The notes beneath the pieces were generated by a model, which was not told the DNA's origin, made no database searches, and was given only the letters and a program-made list of their open reading frames with translations. A DNA stretch of 64,000 nucleotides, taken from the NCBI RefSeq assembly GCF_017814275.1, contig NZ_JAGIYQ010000014.1, forward strand, positions 1 to 64,000, read 5' to 3'. Below, in pieces: positions 26,676 through 35,924 of the stretch (position 1 is its first letter; each line of letters begins with the position of its first letter). Source of the stretch: Gottfriedia endophytica. GTDB taxonomy: Bacteria > Bacillota > Bacilli > Bacillales > Bacillaceae_G. A program made the translations under genes and the position numbers.

Positions 26676-27774
26676 TTATATTTTTGAACGTAAATAAGAA
26701 TCAATGAATGGATCAAGATCGCCATCCATTACAGCTTGAACATTACCAACCTCTGTAGTTGTACGATGGTCTTTAACCATTGAATACGGATGGAATACAT
26801 ATGAGCGAATTTGGCTACCCCAACCAATTTCTTTTTGCTCTCCACGTATTTCATTTAACTGAGCTTGTTGTTCATCTAATTTCTTTTGATATAATTTTGC
26901 TTTTAACATTTTCATTGCTGACTCACGGTTTTTAATCTGTGAACGTTCTGACTGACATGTTACAACTGTGTTCGTTGGAACGTGTGTAATACGGACCGCT
27001 GAGTCAGTCGTATTGATATGCTGTCCACCTGCACCACTTGCACGGTACGTATCAATTTTCAAATCTTCTGTACGAATATCAATTTCAATATCTTCATTAA
27101 ATTCCGGCATAACCTCACAAGAAACAAATGAAGTATGACGGCGACCTGAAGAGTCAAATGGAGAAATACGTACTAAACGGTGAACGCCTTTTTCAGCCTT
27201 CAAATAACCGTATGCATTGTGCCCTTTTATCAATAGCGTTACACTTTTGATTCCGGCTTCATCACCAGGTAAGTAATCAAGTGTTTCAACTTTGAAACCT
27301 TTTTTATCAGCCCAACGAGTGTACATACGAAGTAACATTGAGCCCCAATCCTGTGATTCTGTTCCACCTGCACCTGGGTGAAGCTCTAAAATCGCATTAT
27401 TTTTATCGTATGGCTCACTTAGTAATAACTGTAGCTCATATTGGTTTAAATCAACTGTTAATGTCTTTACTTCAGATACTAATTCAACCATTAATTCATC
27501 ATCATTTTCTTCTTTTACAAGTTCATATGTTAATTCAAGATTCTCATATGTCTCTGACAACTCATTGAATTGATGAACCATTTCTTTTAATGCGTTTACT
27601 TCATTAATAACATTTTGTGCCGCTTTTTGATCATCCCAAAAACCTGGCTCAGACATGAATGCTTCTAATTCATCTAACTTTTCTTGCTTTGAAGCGACGT
27701 CAAAGAGACCCCCTAAATGCTTCAAGACGTTTTACCATCTTGTCTAATTCTTGTTTTACTTCTACTAATTCCAT
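26676..27774 (-). CDS. prfB: Peptide chain release factor 2, made by programmed +1 frameshift
   Basis: The gene starts at ATG 27774 and reads 24 codons to an in-frame TGA at 27702-27700; after slipping +1 it continues to 26676 for a total of about 365 residues. The body alone is a 349-codon frame from 27725. The codon-recognition segment contains [12 protein letters not shown] and the peptidyl-tRNA hydrolysis motif GAGGQH (about residue 250), both essential. It releases peptides at UGA and UAA. An automatic call of only the long frame would miss the true N-terminus ([20 protein letters not shown]). It is downstream of secA, separated by a terminator. Confidence 0.95.
27699..27714 (-). promoter_or_regulatory. 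prfB programmed frameshift signal
   Basis: On the minus strand AGGGGG (27714-27709), three spacer bases, then CTT-TGA-C (27705-27699). The internal ribosome-site mimic, slippery CTT and poor-context UGA make the classic RF2 autoregulatory site: low RF2 leads to more frameshifting and more RF2. Confidence 0.95.
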
Positions 27775-27806
27775 ATCTCTACACCTCTGCTGACTTAATT
27801 ACATAC

Positions 27807-27867
27807 AAAAGGGGACTTAGGAAAAAGGAAAAATGTTTTCTAACCTTTTCCCTTCTTCCTAATCCCT
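27807..27867 (-). terminator. secA terminator
   Basis: A long stem (GGGATTAGGAAGAAGG with CCTTTTTCCTAAGTCCC on the minus strand, few mismatches), followed by CTTTT. It lies just after the secA stop. Confidence 0.75.
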
Positions 27868-27875
27868 ATCTATTT

Positions 27876-30389
27876 CTATAGTCCTTTTCCGTGACAGTTT
27901 TTATACTTTTTCCCAGAACCACAAGGACATTCTTCATTACGGCCAATTTCTTCGCCTTTTGTAACTGGTTTACGTTTTACTTCACCTTCACCATCACTGC
28001 TTACATGAATGGCTTCACCTTGAACTGCTTCAAGTTCTACGTCTACCTCAATTTCAGCTTTCATAATAATACGAGCAACTTCTTCTTCAATCGAAGCGAT
28101 CATTGCTTCAAACATTGCGAAGCCTTCCATTTGGTATTCACGTAATGGATCAATTTGTGCATACGCACGTAAATGGATACCTTCACGTAGTTGATCCATT
28201 TGATCAATGTGATCCATCCACTTGCTATCAACTGTACGAAGTAATACAACTTTTTCAAACTCGCGCATTTGTTCAGCTGGTAATGCATCTTGTTTAGATT
28301 CGTATTTTTCAAAGACAACCTTAGAAATTAACTCAACCATTTCTTCTGGTTCAAGTACTTTTAATTGTTCCGGTTTAACGTCATCTTCATCTAGAAGGTT
28401 TGCTTCTAAGAAGTCAACGATTCCTTTAACATCCCATTCTTCTTGTAACAATTCTTTTGGTGTATGTGCTTCAACGACACGATTAATTGTCCCTTCAATC
28501 ATGCTCTTCGCGATTTGTTGTAAATCGTTAGAATCGATTACTTCAGAACGTTGTGCATAAATTACTTCACGTTGTTGACGTAATACATCATCATATTGAA
28601 GTAATTGCTTACGCGCATCGTAGTTGTTTCCTTCAACACGTTTTTGTGCAGATTCAACAGCACGTGATACCATTCTACTTTCAATTGGTTGTGAATCATC
28701 TAAGCCAAGACGATCCATCATCACAGCTAAATTATCTGAACCAAATCGACGCATTAATTCATCTTCCATCGATAAATAGAATGTTGTTTCCCCTGGATCA
28801 CCTTGACGACCAGAACGTCCGCGAAGCTGGTTATCAATACGACGGCTTTCATGACGCTCTGTACCAATAACAGCAAGACCACCTAGTTCTTTTACACCTT
28901 CGCCAAGTTTAATATCTGTACCACGACCAGCCATGTTTGTTGCAATTGTTACTGCACCTTGTTGACCAGCATTTATGATAATATCTGCCTCACGCTCATG
29001 GTTTTTCGCATTTAATACCTCATGACGAATCCCTTTTCGTTTTAACAGATTTGAAATTAATTCTGACGTTTCAATCGCAACTGTACCAACTAGAACAGGC
29101 TGACCTTCTTTATGGCGTCTAGCAATTTCTTCTGCTACTGCGTTAAATTTCCCAGTCATTGATTTATAGATTAAATCTGAATTATCAATACGTTGAATTG
29201 GACGATTCGTTGGGATGACAAGAACATTCATATTATAAATGTTACGGAATTCTTCCTCTTCCGTTTTCGCAGTACCTGTCATACCAGATAACTTGTCATA
29301 CATACGGAAGTAGTTTTGGAACGTAATTGTCGCCAATGTCATACTTTCGTTTTGAATTTTCACGCCTTCTTTTGCTTCGATTGCTTGGTGTAATCCTTCG
29401 CTATAACGACGACCTTGCATTAAACGACCTGTAAATTGGTCAACGATGACAATCTCATCATCTTGCACTACATAATCTACATCCTTCGTCATTGTAACAT
29501 GTGCGCGTAACCCTTGGTTAATGTGATGATTTAAGCTAACATTTCGTAAATCAAATAGATTATCGACACCAAACGCTTTTTCAGCACGAGTAATTCCACG
29601 TTCTGTTAATAATACTGATTTTGTTTTTACATCGTACGTATAATCCTCTTCTACTTTCAACATGCCAACAAACGCATTTGCAGCGATATAAGCTTGTGCA
29701 GATTGTTTAGCCTGTCCAGAAATAATTAATGGTGTACGTGCTTCATCTACTAAAATTGAGTCAACCTCGTCAATAATGGCAAAGTTCAGTCCACGTTGAA
29801 CTCGTTCTTCTGCGTGAACAACCATGTTGTCACGTAAATAGTCAAAACCAAGCTCATTATTTGTACTATATGTGATATCACACGCGTATGCTTCACGCTT
29901 TTCATCAGAATCCATGCTATTTAAGTTTAATCCAACCGTTAAACCAAGAAACTCGAATAACTCACCCATTTCACGAGCATCACGGCTAGCTAAGTATTCA
30001 TTGACAGTTACAACATGAACACCTTTTCCACTTACTGCATTTAAATAAACTGGAAGAGTAGACGTTAATGTTTTACCTTCCCCTGTCTTCATCTCAGAAA
30101 TATTACCTTCATGAAGAGCAATACCACCTAAAAGCTGAACCTGATATGGTGTCATGCCTAACACACGCTTAGCACCTTCACGTACGACCGCGAATGCTTC
30201 AACTAGAATATCGTCTAATGTTTCACCTTTTTCGACGCGCGCACGAAACTCAGCAGTCTTTTGTTTTAATTCTTCATCAGAAAGACGAGCTATTGAATCC
30301 TTTATAGATTCAATTTGATCAACTTGCTTTTGCATTCTATTTAATTGTCGTTGATTCAGGTCAAATACCTTTTTTAACAATCCAAGCAT
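27876..30389 (-). CDS. secA: SecA preprotein translocase ATPase
   Basis: 837 residues, close to the family's usual length. Walker A reads MKTGEGKT (about 101-108), the DEAD-type box [18 protein letters not shown] lies near 205, and motif VI includes [13 protein letters not shown] (about 490). The C-terminus has the zinc-binding SEC-C motif [14 protein letters not shown] that binds SecB or ribosomes. It drives export through SecYEG. The start is at the beginning of [16 protein letters not shown] with AGGAG upstream. Confidence 0.97.
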   Translation of the reverse strand: MLGLLKKVFDLNQRQLNRMQKQVDQIESIKDSIARLSDEELKQKTAEFRARVEKGETLDDILVEAFAVVREGAKRVLGMTPYQVQLLGGIALHEGNISEMKTGEGKTLTSTLPVYLNAVSGKGVHVVTVNEYLASRDAREMGELFEFLGLTVGLNLNSMDSDEKREAYACDITYSTNNELGFDYLRDNMVVHAEERVQRGLNFAIIDEVDSILVDEARTPLIISGQAKQSAQAYIAANAFVGMLKVEEDYTYDVKTKSVLLTERGITRAEKAFGVDNLFDLRNVSLNHHINQGLRAHVTMTKDVDYVVQDDEIVIVDQFTGRLMQGRRYSEGLHQAIEAKEGVKIQNESMTLATITFQNYFRMYDKLSGMTGTAKTEEEEFRNIYNMNVLVIPTNRPIQRIDNSDLIYKSMTGKFNAVAEEIARRHKEGQPVLVGTVAIETSELISNLLKRKGIRHEVLNAKNHEREADIIINAGQQGAVTIATNMAGRGTDIKLGEGVKELGGLAVIGTERHESRRIDNQLRGRSGRQGDPGETTFYLSMEDELMRRFGSDNLAVMMDRLGLDDSQPIESRMVSRAVESAQKRVEGNNYDARKQLLQYDDVLRQQREVIYAQRSEVIDSNDLQQIAKSMIEGTINRVVEAHTPKELLQEEWDVKGIVDFLEANLLDEDDVKPEQLKVLEPEEMVELISKVVFEKYESKQDALPAEQMREFEKVVLLRTVDSKWMDHIDQMDQLREGIHLRAYAQIDPLREYQMEGFAMFEAMIASIEEEVARIIMKAEIEVDVELEAVQGEAIHVSSDGEGEVKRKPVTKGEEIGRNEECPCGSGKKYKNCHGKGL

Positions 30390-30493
30390 ATTGTACGCTC
30401 CTCTATTTGTATTAGTTTTATTTTAATTTTTAATGACAGTTCTTATTTATTGGCTTTGATTAAAATAAATTGTTGCTATTTAAGAATACGATA

Positions 30494-30626
30494 AGTTGAT
30501 TTCCACTACAGGATGCTCGCTTTCCGTGGGGCGTGCGATGAGCCTCCTCGTCGCTATCGCTCCTGCGGGGTCTCATCTGTCCCGCTGCTCCCACAGGAGT
30601 CTCGCACCTTCCGTTCCAATCAACTT
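30494..30626. repeat. GC-rich dispersed repeat, copy 3
   Basis: About 133 bases, ends AAGTTGATT and AATCAACTT as inverted repeats. GATGAG pairs with CTCATC where copy 2 has GGTGAG/CTCACC: both sides changed together, which supports a real stem. GTGGG/CCCAC is shared. The hairpin tip (TCGCTATCGCTCCTG) is longer than in the other copies. Confidence 0.9.
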
Positions 30627-30970
30627 TTTCTCAACGTTTTTAAAAACAACAATCTATAGAAAAGAACTTAAAAAACAACTTTAAAATATAGCAGTGCCTA
30701 TTTATTAAATATAAGTAGATACTCAAATTTAATTTTATCATTAAATGAAAGAAAGTGACAACCATATGTCATTTGAAGAGGGTTAGAATTATGTAAAAAT
30801 TATTACTTTTTTCAGAAAATACCAATTTTCGTCTGAAAATAGGGTCTATTATACTATATTTTTGATATTTTCAAGCTCTACAGACGAGCTAACACCATGC
30901 GAGTTTTTCCGTAAGATTGCCACAGCTACTCTTACCTATCTAAAAACACCCCTAAAACAGAAAAGAGCCT

Positions 30971-31013
30971 AAAAATAAGAAAAGGCTCCTCCATGTGAAT
31001 AGAAGAGCCTTTA
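30971..31013 (-). terminator. hpf terminator
   Basis: AAAGGCTC pairs with GAGCCTTT on the minus strand, followed by TCTTATTTTT. It begins 13 bases after the hpf stop. Confidence 0.7.
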
Positions 31014-31025
31014 GTTTATTGTATA

Positions 31026-31571
31026 TTATTTTGCCTCAATTAGACCGTAACGGCCGTCTTTTCGAGAATAAACGATATTTGTTTTATTTGTTTCACCATT
31101 TAAGAAAACAAAGAAGTTATGACCAAGCATATTCATTTGAAGAACAGCTTCTTCTGCATCCATTGGCTTTAAATCAAATTGTTTTGTACGAACCAACTCA
31201 ATGTCGTGTTCATTGTCTTCAACAGCAACACTAGAATCAGTACCTGTCGCTGCAAACATATATTTTAAAGATCCTTTTTCTCTTTGCTTATGATTAACTT
31301 TTGTTTTGTGTTTTCTAATTTGACGCTCTAACTTATCAACTACAAGATCAATTGCAGCATATAAATCACTATGTGCTTCCTCTGCACGAAGTAGCATATA
31401 CGTAGCAGGAATGGTTACTTCAATGCGTTGCTTGTCAGCATAAACTTTACAATTTACTCTTACATCTAGTTCTTGATCAAAGTAGCGCTCTAATCGAGCT
31501 AACTTTTTCTCAACATAATCACGAATAGCTGGAGTCACTTTAACATTTTCGCCTCTGACATTTAACAACAT
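31026..31571 (-). CDS. hpf: Long-form ribosome hibernation promoting factor
   Basis: 181 residues. The N-terminal RaiA/HPF beta-alpha-beta domain (about 1-100, MLLNVRGENVKVTPAIRDYVEKK opens it, quoted here only as its start) binds the 30S decoding region; the C-terminal domain (about 125-181, with MNMLGHNFFVFLN) dimerises to join two 70S ribosomes into 100S. This two-domain form is the B. subtilis YvyD type, induced by stress and stationary phase. Its place between secA and the fliDST operon is as in B. subtilis. Confidence 0.95.
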   Translation of the reverse strand: MLLNVRGENVKVTPAIRDYVEKKLARLERYFDQELDVRVNCKVYADKQRIEVTIPATYMLLRAEEAHSDLYAAIDLVVDKLERQIRKHKTKVNHKQREKGSLKYMFAATGTDSSVAVEDNEHDIELVRTKQFDLKPMDAEEAVLQMNMLGHNFFVFLNGETNKTNIVYSRKDGRYGLIEAK

Positions 31572-31712
31572 AGGTATTCCTCCTTCATCGAGCTGGATAA
31601 CTTATCTATATCTTTTTAAGCTATCCTTACATATATTCTACACGATTCTGAATTATACCTCTATTAATATTTTGTCCAATTTATGAAAAGTTACAATTTT
31701 CTACACAACGAA

Positions 31713-31742
31713 CAAAGACTTACCCATATGAGTAAGCCTTTG
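31713..31742 (-). terminator. Hairpin after the cold-shock gene
   Basis: CAAAGGCTTACTCATATGGGTAAGTCTTTG forms a nearly perfect inverted repeat of 30 bases with an AT tip. The following T run is poor (TTCG), so it may be a transcript-stabilising 3' hairpin rather than a strong terminator. Confidence 0.55.
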
Positions 31743-31786
31743 TAGTCCGAATCTATATAAGCAAAGAATTTACTTATTAACGGAAA

Positions 31787-31984
31787 TTAAATTTTTGTAA
31801 CGTTAGCAGCTTGAGGTCCACGGTTACCTTCAACGATTTCGAAGTTAACTGCTTGACCTTCTTCTAAAGATTTATAACCATCAGAATTGATCGCTGAGAA
31901 ATGTACGAATACATCGTCTCCATTTTCGCGCTCGATAAATCCAAAACCTTTTTCTGCATTAAACCATTTTACTTTACCTTGCAT
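31787..31984 (-). CDS. CspA-family cold-shock protein
   Basis: 65 residues, the standard size. RNP1 is KGFGFIE and RNP2 is VFVHFSAI, with the conserved KWFNAEKG start and a [10 protein letters not shown] end. It binds single-stranded RNA/DNA and keeps mRNA unfolded in the cold. The paralogue (CspB, C or D) cannot be chosen. A long 5' leader (about 31985-32100) fits thermosensitive regulation but no specific structure was identified. Confidence 0.95.
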   Translation of the reverse strand: MQGKVKWFNAEKGFGFIERENGDDVFVHFSAINSDGYKSLEEGQAVNFEIVEGNRGPQAANVTKI

Positions 31985-32192
31985 TCAAATCCATTCCCTT
32001 CAATATGAAACTTGTGAAATTTATTCTCCACAATTTGACTATACCAAAACTAAATAGGACAAGTCAAAATCAGCTTATCGTCTTTTTCTGCATACATTCG
32101 ACAAAAGTGGGAAAATGAGGGGAGAGTTAGGTGGATTAAGGAAAAATAGGAGTAAAATTGGGAAATGGGTAGAGAATTATAATTGTAGAGAT

Positions 32193-32229
32193 AAAAAAGA
32201 AAAGCATTCCATTTGGTGGTGGAATGCTT
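32193..32229 (-). terminator. fliD-fliS-fliT operon terminator
   Basis: A perfect 10-bp stem, AAGCATTCCA/TGGAATGCTT, 8-base loop, followed on the minus strand by TTCTTTTTT. It lies 12 bases after the fliT stop. Confidence 0.9.
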
Positions 32230-32240
32230 GAGAGATTGTT

Positions 32241-32591
32241 TTATTCTTTTTTGTCGAAGAAGGCTGAGACATTGTTTAGAGATTTGTATGGGTTGATGTA
32301 CTGTGTATGTACTTTTTTCTTTCCCATTAAACCATTTATGTCTATTTTAATTAGTTCACGCAATTTATGCAGGGCAGGTTCAATCCCATGATTCAATTCC
32401 ATAATCTCTTTACCAATTAATTTTTCTTCTTCTGTAACCGGAACTTGTAGATGCGTTATTAATTCCTCACGTTCATCTAACAAACTTTGAATTGTTTCAA
32501 TATATTTATCTCGTTCATCTTGTTGTGGAAGGATTTTAAAATGCTCAGCTAATTGTTTTGTAACGTGATGTAGTTTAACAAATACATCCAT
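32241..32591 (-). CDS. fliT: FliT-type flagellar chaperone
   Basis: 116 residues, all helical with heptad-like leucines, similar in size to B. subtilis FliT (113). The ATG overlaps the stop of fliS by one base (TAATG), so translation is coupled. FliT family proteins hold the cap protein FliD until export. Assignment relies largely on position and helical character because the family is weakly conserved. Confidence 0.8.
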   Translation of the reverse strand: MDVFVKLHHVTKQLAEHFKILPQQDERDKYIETIQSLLDEREELITHLQVPVTEEEKLIGKEIMELNHGIEPALHKLRELIKIDINGLMGKKKVHTQYINPYKSLNNVSAFFDKKE

Positions 32592-32992
32592 TAGATAAGA
32601 TCACTTTGTTGATATGTTTTTTGTCGATTTAATTGAATAACTTCCTTCCAAGTATCACGAAATTCAACGACAAATCCTTCTACTTCATCTAATATATTTA
32701 TATCATTTTTAATATTCGCTTGAATTAATTGACGGTGCAAATAATCATACAAAGGCATTAATTGTTTAGAAACCTCTTGTTCCATGTTTAAAGTTATCAT
32801 TAATTCCTGGATGATTTTTTGAGCTTTTACAAGATTCGTATTTTTGTCTTGGAGACGCGACTCTTTAATAGCCAGTTTTGCTAAATGAATAAATTTTAAA
32901 CAACCATTATACAACATTAATGTTAATTCACCAGGAGATGCTGTGTTGACTGCATTTTGCTGGTAATTTTGTAATGGATTCATCATCGCCAT
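32591..32992 (-). CDS. fliS: FliS, flagellin export chaperone
   Basis: 133 residues; the N-terminal NPLQNYQQNAVNTASPGELTLMLYNG (start of the family signature, residues 4-29) is typical FliS. It caps the C-terminus of flagellin and delivers it to the export gate; in Bacillus it also contributes to the FliW-flagellin-CsrA switch. It is the second gene of fliD-fliS-fliT. Confidence 0.95.
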   Translation of the reverse strand: MAMMNPLQNYQQNAVNTASPGELTLMLYNGCLKFIHLAKLAIKESRLQDKNTNLVKAQKIIQELMITLNMEQEVSKQLMPLYDYLHRQLIQANIKNDINILDEVEGFVVEFRDTWKEVIQLNRQKTYQQSDLI

Positions 32993-33022
32993 TTACATGA
33001 CCACCTTAATTATCATTATTTA

Positions 33023-34615
33023 TTACTTAAAGTATTGAGAAAGCGATGTACTTTGTGAATTTGCCTTTTGAATCGCTTGGTCCATTGCATTATATTGAGT
33101 ATAATAACGATTTTCGACTTGGGTTAAATGATCCTGAAAATTACTAATACGAGTATTTAAATCTGTCATACTCTTCCCAAGTAAATACATCGATGAAACG
33201 TATGAAGCCTTACCAGCTTTTTGTGCAATACTATCTATAGTACTTTTCAAAGAAGTTTTTAATCGCGTTGCCAATCCTTGTTGATCTGAAGGAGTACTAT
33301 CTGTTGTACCAATACCTGTAAATAAATTACTAACCGAAGCAGGATCATTTGTAATAGCCTGCTTTAATTTGTCTTCACTAATAATTAACTTACCGTTATC
33401 TAAATAATTAGAACTTGTTGTAATTCCAATCTGGCTTAACTGCTTTACAGCCCCCGGTAAACCATTGACTGGAGCATATAATTGAGTACGTATTGTATTC
33501 AATACACCCGTTAAAACACTATCACTTCGTAACAAACCACTTTGAGCTTTATTTTGCCAATTTGTTATATCAGTATCCTTCATTGCTGCCTTTTGAGCAT
33601 CTGTTAAAGGAGGAAAATCACGATACTTTGGCTCTGTAACTTTATCATTGATCTTTTTAATTAAATCGTTGTATTTATCAACAAATGCTTTAACAGAATC
33701 AAATATTTTTTGAGTATCAGTTGTAGTTGAAACTGTTATTGGAGCTGGTGATCCAGGTGTATATGTTTGCTTTAATGTATAGGTCACATCCCCTATACTA
33801 AATGTATTTGTTGATCGAGAAGTTGGTAAACCATTGATTGTAAATTTTGCATCTTGTCCTTGATTAGCTAAAGGTGTATTTAATTCCCCATTTACACCTA
33901 CAGAAAAATTTAGTGTATTCATAAAATCTACAGTAGTTGGGTCAGGAGCTATCGCTGCGGTTGAATCTGTATCATGAGCTACAATTGATCCACCTGCTCC
34001 TGTATTATTGTTCGTTAAAACCATTTTCCCAGTTTTATCATCAAAAAATGCACTTACACCTAAAGCAGAGTTATTCATCTTATTAACAACATCTTGCATA
34101 GTATCCTTTGTAGGATCAATATCAATTTTCACTAATGTCGGTGTCGTTCCTGCTGGTGATCCTGGAGGAATTACGTCGAATTGTAACGAAAATGGATTAG
34201 CATAATTCGCTGGATCTAATTCACTTATCAAACTAGTCGATTGCATTAAAGAAGTGTCTTTTTTAGAAATCACTCCAGAATTCCATCTTGTGCTCGTTGC
34301 TAGCTGTGTAATGCTATCAATTGAATTAATTGTATTACTTGTACCACCTTTTGAGACAGCAGAAACAATACTTTCATTTGAGCTTGTTACTGTTTTCGCA
34401 TTAAAGGTAGATTGTAACCCGACCCCAGTAACAATTGAGCTTCGGAAATCATCCAATGCCAAATTAATATCTCTATACTGATCTGTCTGCCATTGAAGGG
34501 TTTGCTTTTGTTGTTGTAATTTATCTAATGGAATTCTTTCAGCATCCATTAGTTTTTTGACAGTAGCGTCTATATCGATAGCACCACTAAAACCTGTTGT
34601 ACGATTCACTACCAT
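33023..34615 (-). CDS. fliD: FliD, flagellar filament cap (HAP2)
   Basis: 530 residues. The N-terminal cap domain opens with TGFSGAIDIDATVKKLM; the C-terminus has the coiled-coil domain ending in NSQSTSLSQYF. The centre is variable and exposed, as in other FliD proteins. It forms the pentameric cap under which flagellin subunits fold. It begins 12 bases after flaG. Confidence 0.94.
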   Translation of the reverse strand: MVVNRTTGFSGAIDIDATVKKLMDAERIPLDKLQQQKQTLQWQTDQYRDINLALDDFRSSIVTGVGLQSTFNAKTVTSSNESIVSAVSKGGTSNTINSIDSITQLATSTRWNSGVISKKDTSLMQSTSLISELDPANYANPFSLQFDVIPPGSPAGTTPTLVKIDIDPTKDTMQDVVNKMNNSALGVSAFFDDKTGKMVLTNNNTGAGGSIVAHDTDSTAAIAPDPTTVDFMNTLNFSVGVNGELNTPLANQGQDAKFTINGLPTSRSTNTFSIGDVTYTLKQTYTPGSPAPITVSTTTDTQKIFDSVKAFVDKYNDLIKKINDKVTEPKYRDFPPLTDAQKAAMKDTDITNWQNKAQSGLLRSDSVLTGVLNTIRTQLYAPVNGLPGAVKQLSQIGITTSSNYLDNGKLIISEDKLKQAITNDPASVSNLFTGIGTTDSTPSDQQGLATRLKTSLKSTIDSIAQKAGKASYVSSMYLLGKSMTDLNTRISNFQDHLTQVENRYYTQYNAMDQAIQKANSQSTSLSQYFK

Positions 34616-34627
34616 TTTTTCTCACCC

Positions 34628-34981
34628 CTAAATTTTTTTATCAACCAATAATCCTATATGTGTCATCATATCTGCGTAAATATCTAACATTTTCTTTGCA
34701 GGAATCTCACGAATGACTTCATTCGTTGAACTATTCACTACTACGGCATAATAACTATGTGTCTTTTCATGTAATTTAAACTGAACATTTGTATAAGATG
34801 GTTCTAAGAATTGATTCATCTTATCTATGACTTTCTCTAGCTTTTCTTTTGGAACTTGTTTATCATCTTTATCACTTTTTGGCTCTTTTTGCGGAAACTC
34901 TTTTACTTCTTGGCTTTGTTGTTGTGCAGGGATGTTAGGAACTTGACCAGCCATTTTAGATGATGAAATATTATTCAACAT
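34628..34981 (-). CDS. flaG: FlaG/YvyC flagellar protein
   Basis: 117 residues with a disordered Lys/Gln/Glu-rich first half and a conserved C-terminal domain (about 50-117) including QFKLHEKTHSYYAVVVN and REIPAKKMLDIYADM, typical of FlaG. It affects filament length in some bacteria. It is the first gene of flaG-fliD-fliS-fliT, with a GGGAGGAG ribosome site. Confidence 0.88.
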   Translation of the reverse strand: MLNNISSSKMAGQVPNIPAQQQSQEVKEFPQKEPKSDKDDKQVPKEKLEKVIDKMNQFLEPSYTNVQFKLHEKTHSYYAVVVNSSTNEVIREIPAKKMLDIYADMMTHIGLLVDKKI

Positions 34982-35019
34982 CTTGACTCCTCCCTTTTAT
35001 AAAAAATACACTACTTCAT

Positions 35020-35046
35020 ATATCGGTAGTAACATAAAAGTTTGTA
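35020..35046 (-). promoter_or_regulatory. Possible sigma-D promoter of flaG-fliDST
   Basis: On the minus strand ACCGATAT matches the sigma-D -10 (GCCGATAT) in seven of eight bases; TACA stands 15 bases upstream where TAAA is expected. It lies about 40 bases upstream of flaG, a class of gene expected to use sigma-D. Confidence 0.5.
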
Positions 35047-35119
35047 GTCATCTATAGATTTTAAAAATCTTATAGATTATTAAAATTAAACTTAAAAACT
35101 TATCTAATGAAACAATAAA

Positions 35120-35149
35120 CGACCTTTACCTAATATTAGGTAAAGGTCG
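35120..35149 (-). terminator. 30-bp perfect palindrome ending the glycosylation operon
   Basis: CGACCTTTACCTAAT and its exact complement form a 15-bp stem, with TTTATTG following on the minus strand. It separates the sugar operon (last gene ending at 35220) from flaG, so it most likely terminates that operon; the symmetry could also make it a protein site. Confidence 0.7.
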
Positions 35150-35219
35150 AAATTTAATAATAATTATTTTAGTAGTAATGAATATCTTGCCTATATTTAG
35201 TTATAAAAAACACTTTAAT

Positions 35220-35924
35220 TTATTCATTATCAATTTTATTAATTGTTTTTAGGAATGTCTCACAATATAAAAAATCAAATTCGCTATCAATATCAACAGA
35301 ACGTTCTTTTGGCATCACGTAGCCTTTTGTTTCTTCCCCTAAGAAAGATTTATTCAGAACTAGCCAATTTACATTCGCAACATATACGGCCCCGTTTAAA
35401 GAATAGGTTGTAGGAATGTCCTGTCTTCTTGAATAATTATTATTTTCTTCAAGTAATGGATGTAATTTGCTTTGACCATCCAATCGATACATCCAATGTG
35501 GGGGTTTATCAACTTCAACAACAGAAACTAAAGCATCTACTTCATTCTTGATACAATCGTAAATACAATTGTCGATATCATCCACGGAACGAAATGGTGA
35601 GGTAGGCTGTAATAAAACCACATAATCATATTCTTTTATACTATTTAACGCGTGAAGTACAACATCAATTCCAGGGGTTGTGTCCTTAGCTAGTTCAATT
35701 GGCCTAACAAAAGGTACTTCACACCCATAATTTAATGCACATTGAATTATTTCCTCATCATCAGAAGATAGTACCAATCTATCTATATATTCTGATTTTA
35801 AGGCTTCTTCTATAGTCCAGGCTATTAAAGGCTTCCCCCCTAGAAGTCTAACATTTTTTCTTTTTACGCCTTTTGATCCGCCTCTAGCAGGAATAATTGC
35901 AAGGATCTTTTTATTGTGTAACAT
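35220..35924 (-). CDS. legF: CMP-nonulosonate cytidylyltransferase (LegF/NeuA-type)
   Basis: 234 residues. The nucleotide-binding opening IPARGGSKGVKRKN (about 11-24) and LLQPTSPFR (about 104) are hallmarks of CMP-sialic-acid-type synthetases. It would activate legionaminic acid (or a derivative) with CTP, the last cytoplasmic step before Maf transfers it. It overlaps the preceding gene by 14 bases and is the final gene of the island. NeuA, PseF and LegF cannot be told apart by motif; the LegG/NeuC-type neighbour makes legionaminate more likely than pseudaminate. Confidence 0.85.
   Translation of the reverse strand: MLHNKKILAIIPARGGSKGVKRKNVRLLGGKPLIAWTIEEALKSEYIDRLVLSSDDEEIIQCALNYGCEVPFVRPIELAKDTTPGIDVVLHALNSIKEYDYVVLLQPTSPFRSVDDIDNCIYDCIKNEVDALVSVVEVDKPPHWMYRLDGQSKLHPLLEENNNYSRRQDIPTTYSLNGAVYVANVNWLVLNKSFLGEETKGYVMPKERSVDIDSEFDFLYCETFLKTINKIDNE

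Larger units (their letters stand above)
30390..31025. other. Intergenic region between hpf and secA
   Basis: About 636 bases with no gene. It holds dispersed-repeat copy 3, the hpf terminator and about 340 bases of AT-rich DNA (30630-30970) in which I see no structure beyond a possible 13-codon ORF at 30745 that has no support. Confidence 0.5.
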
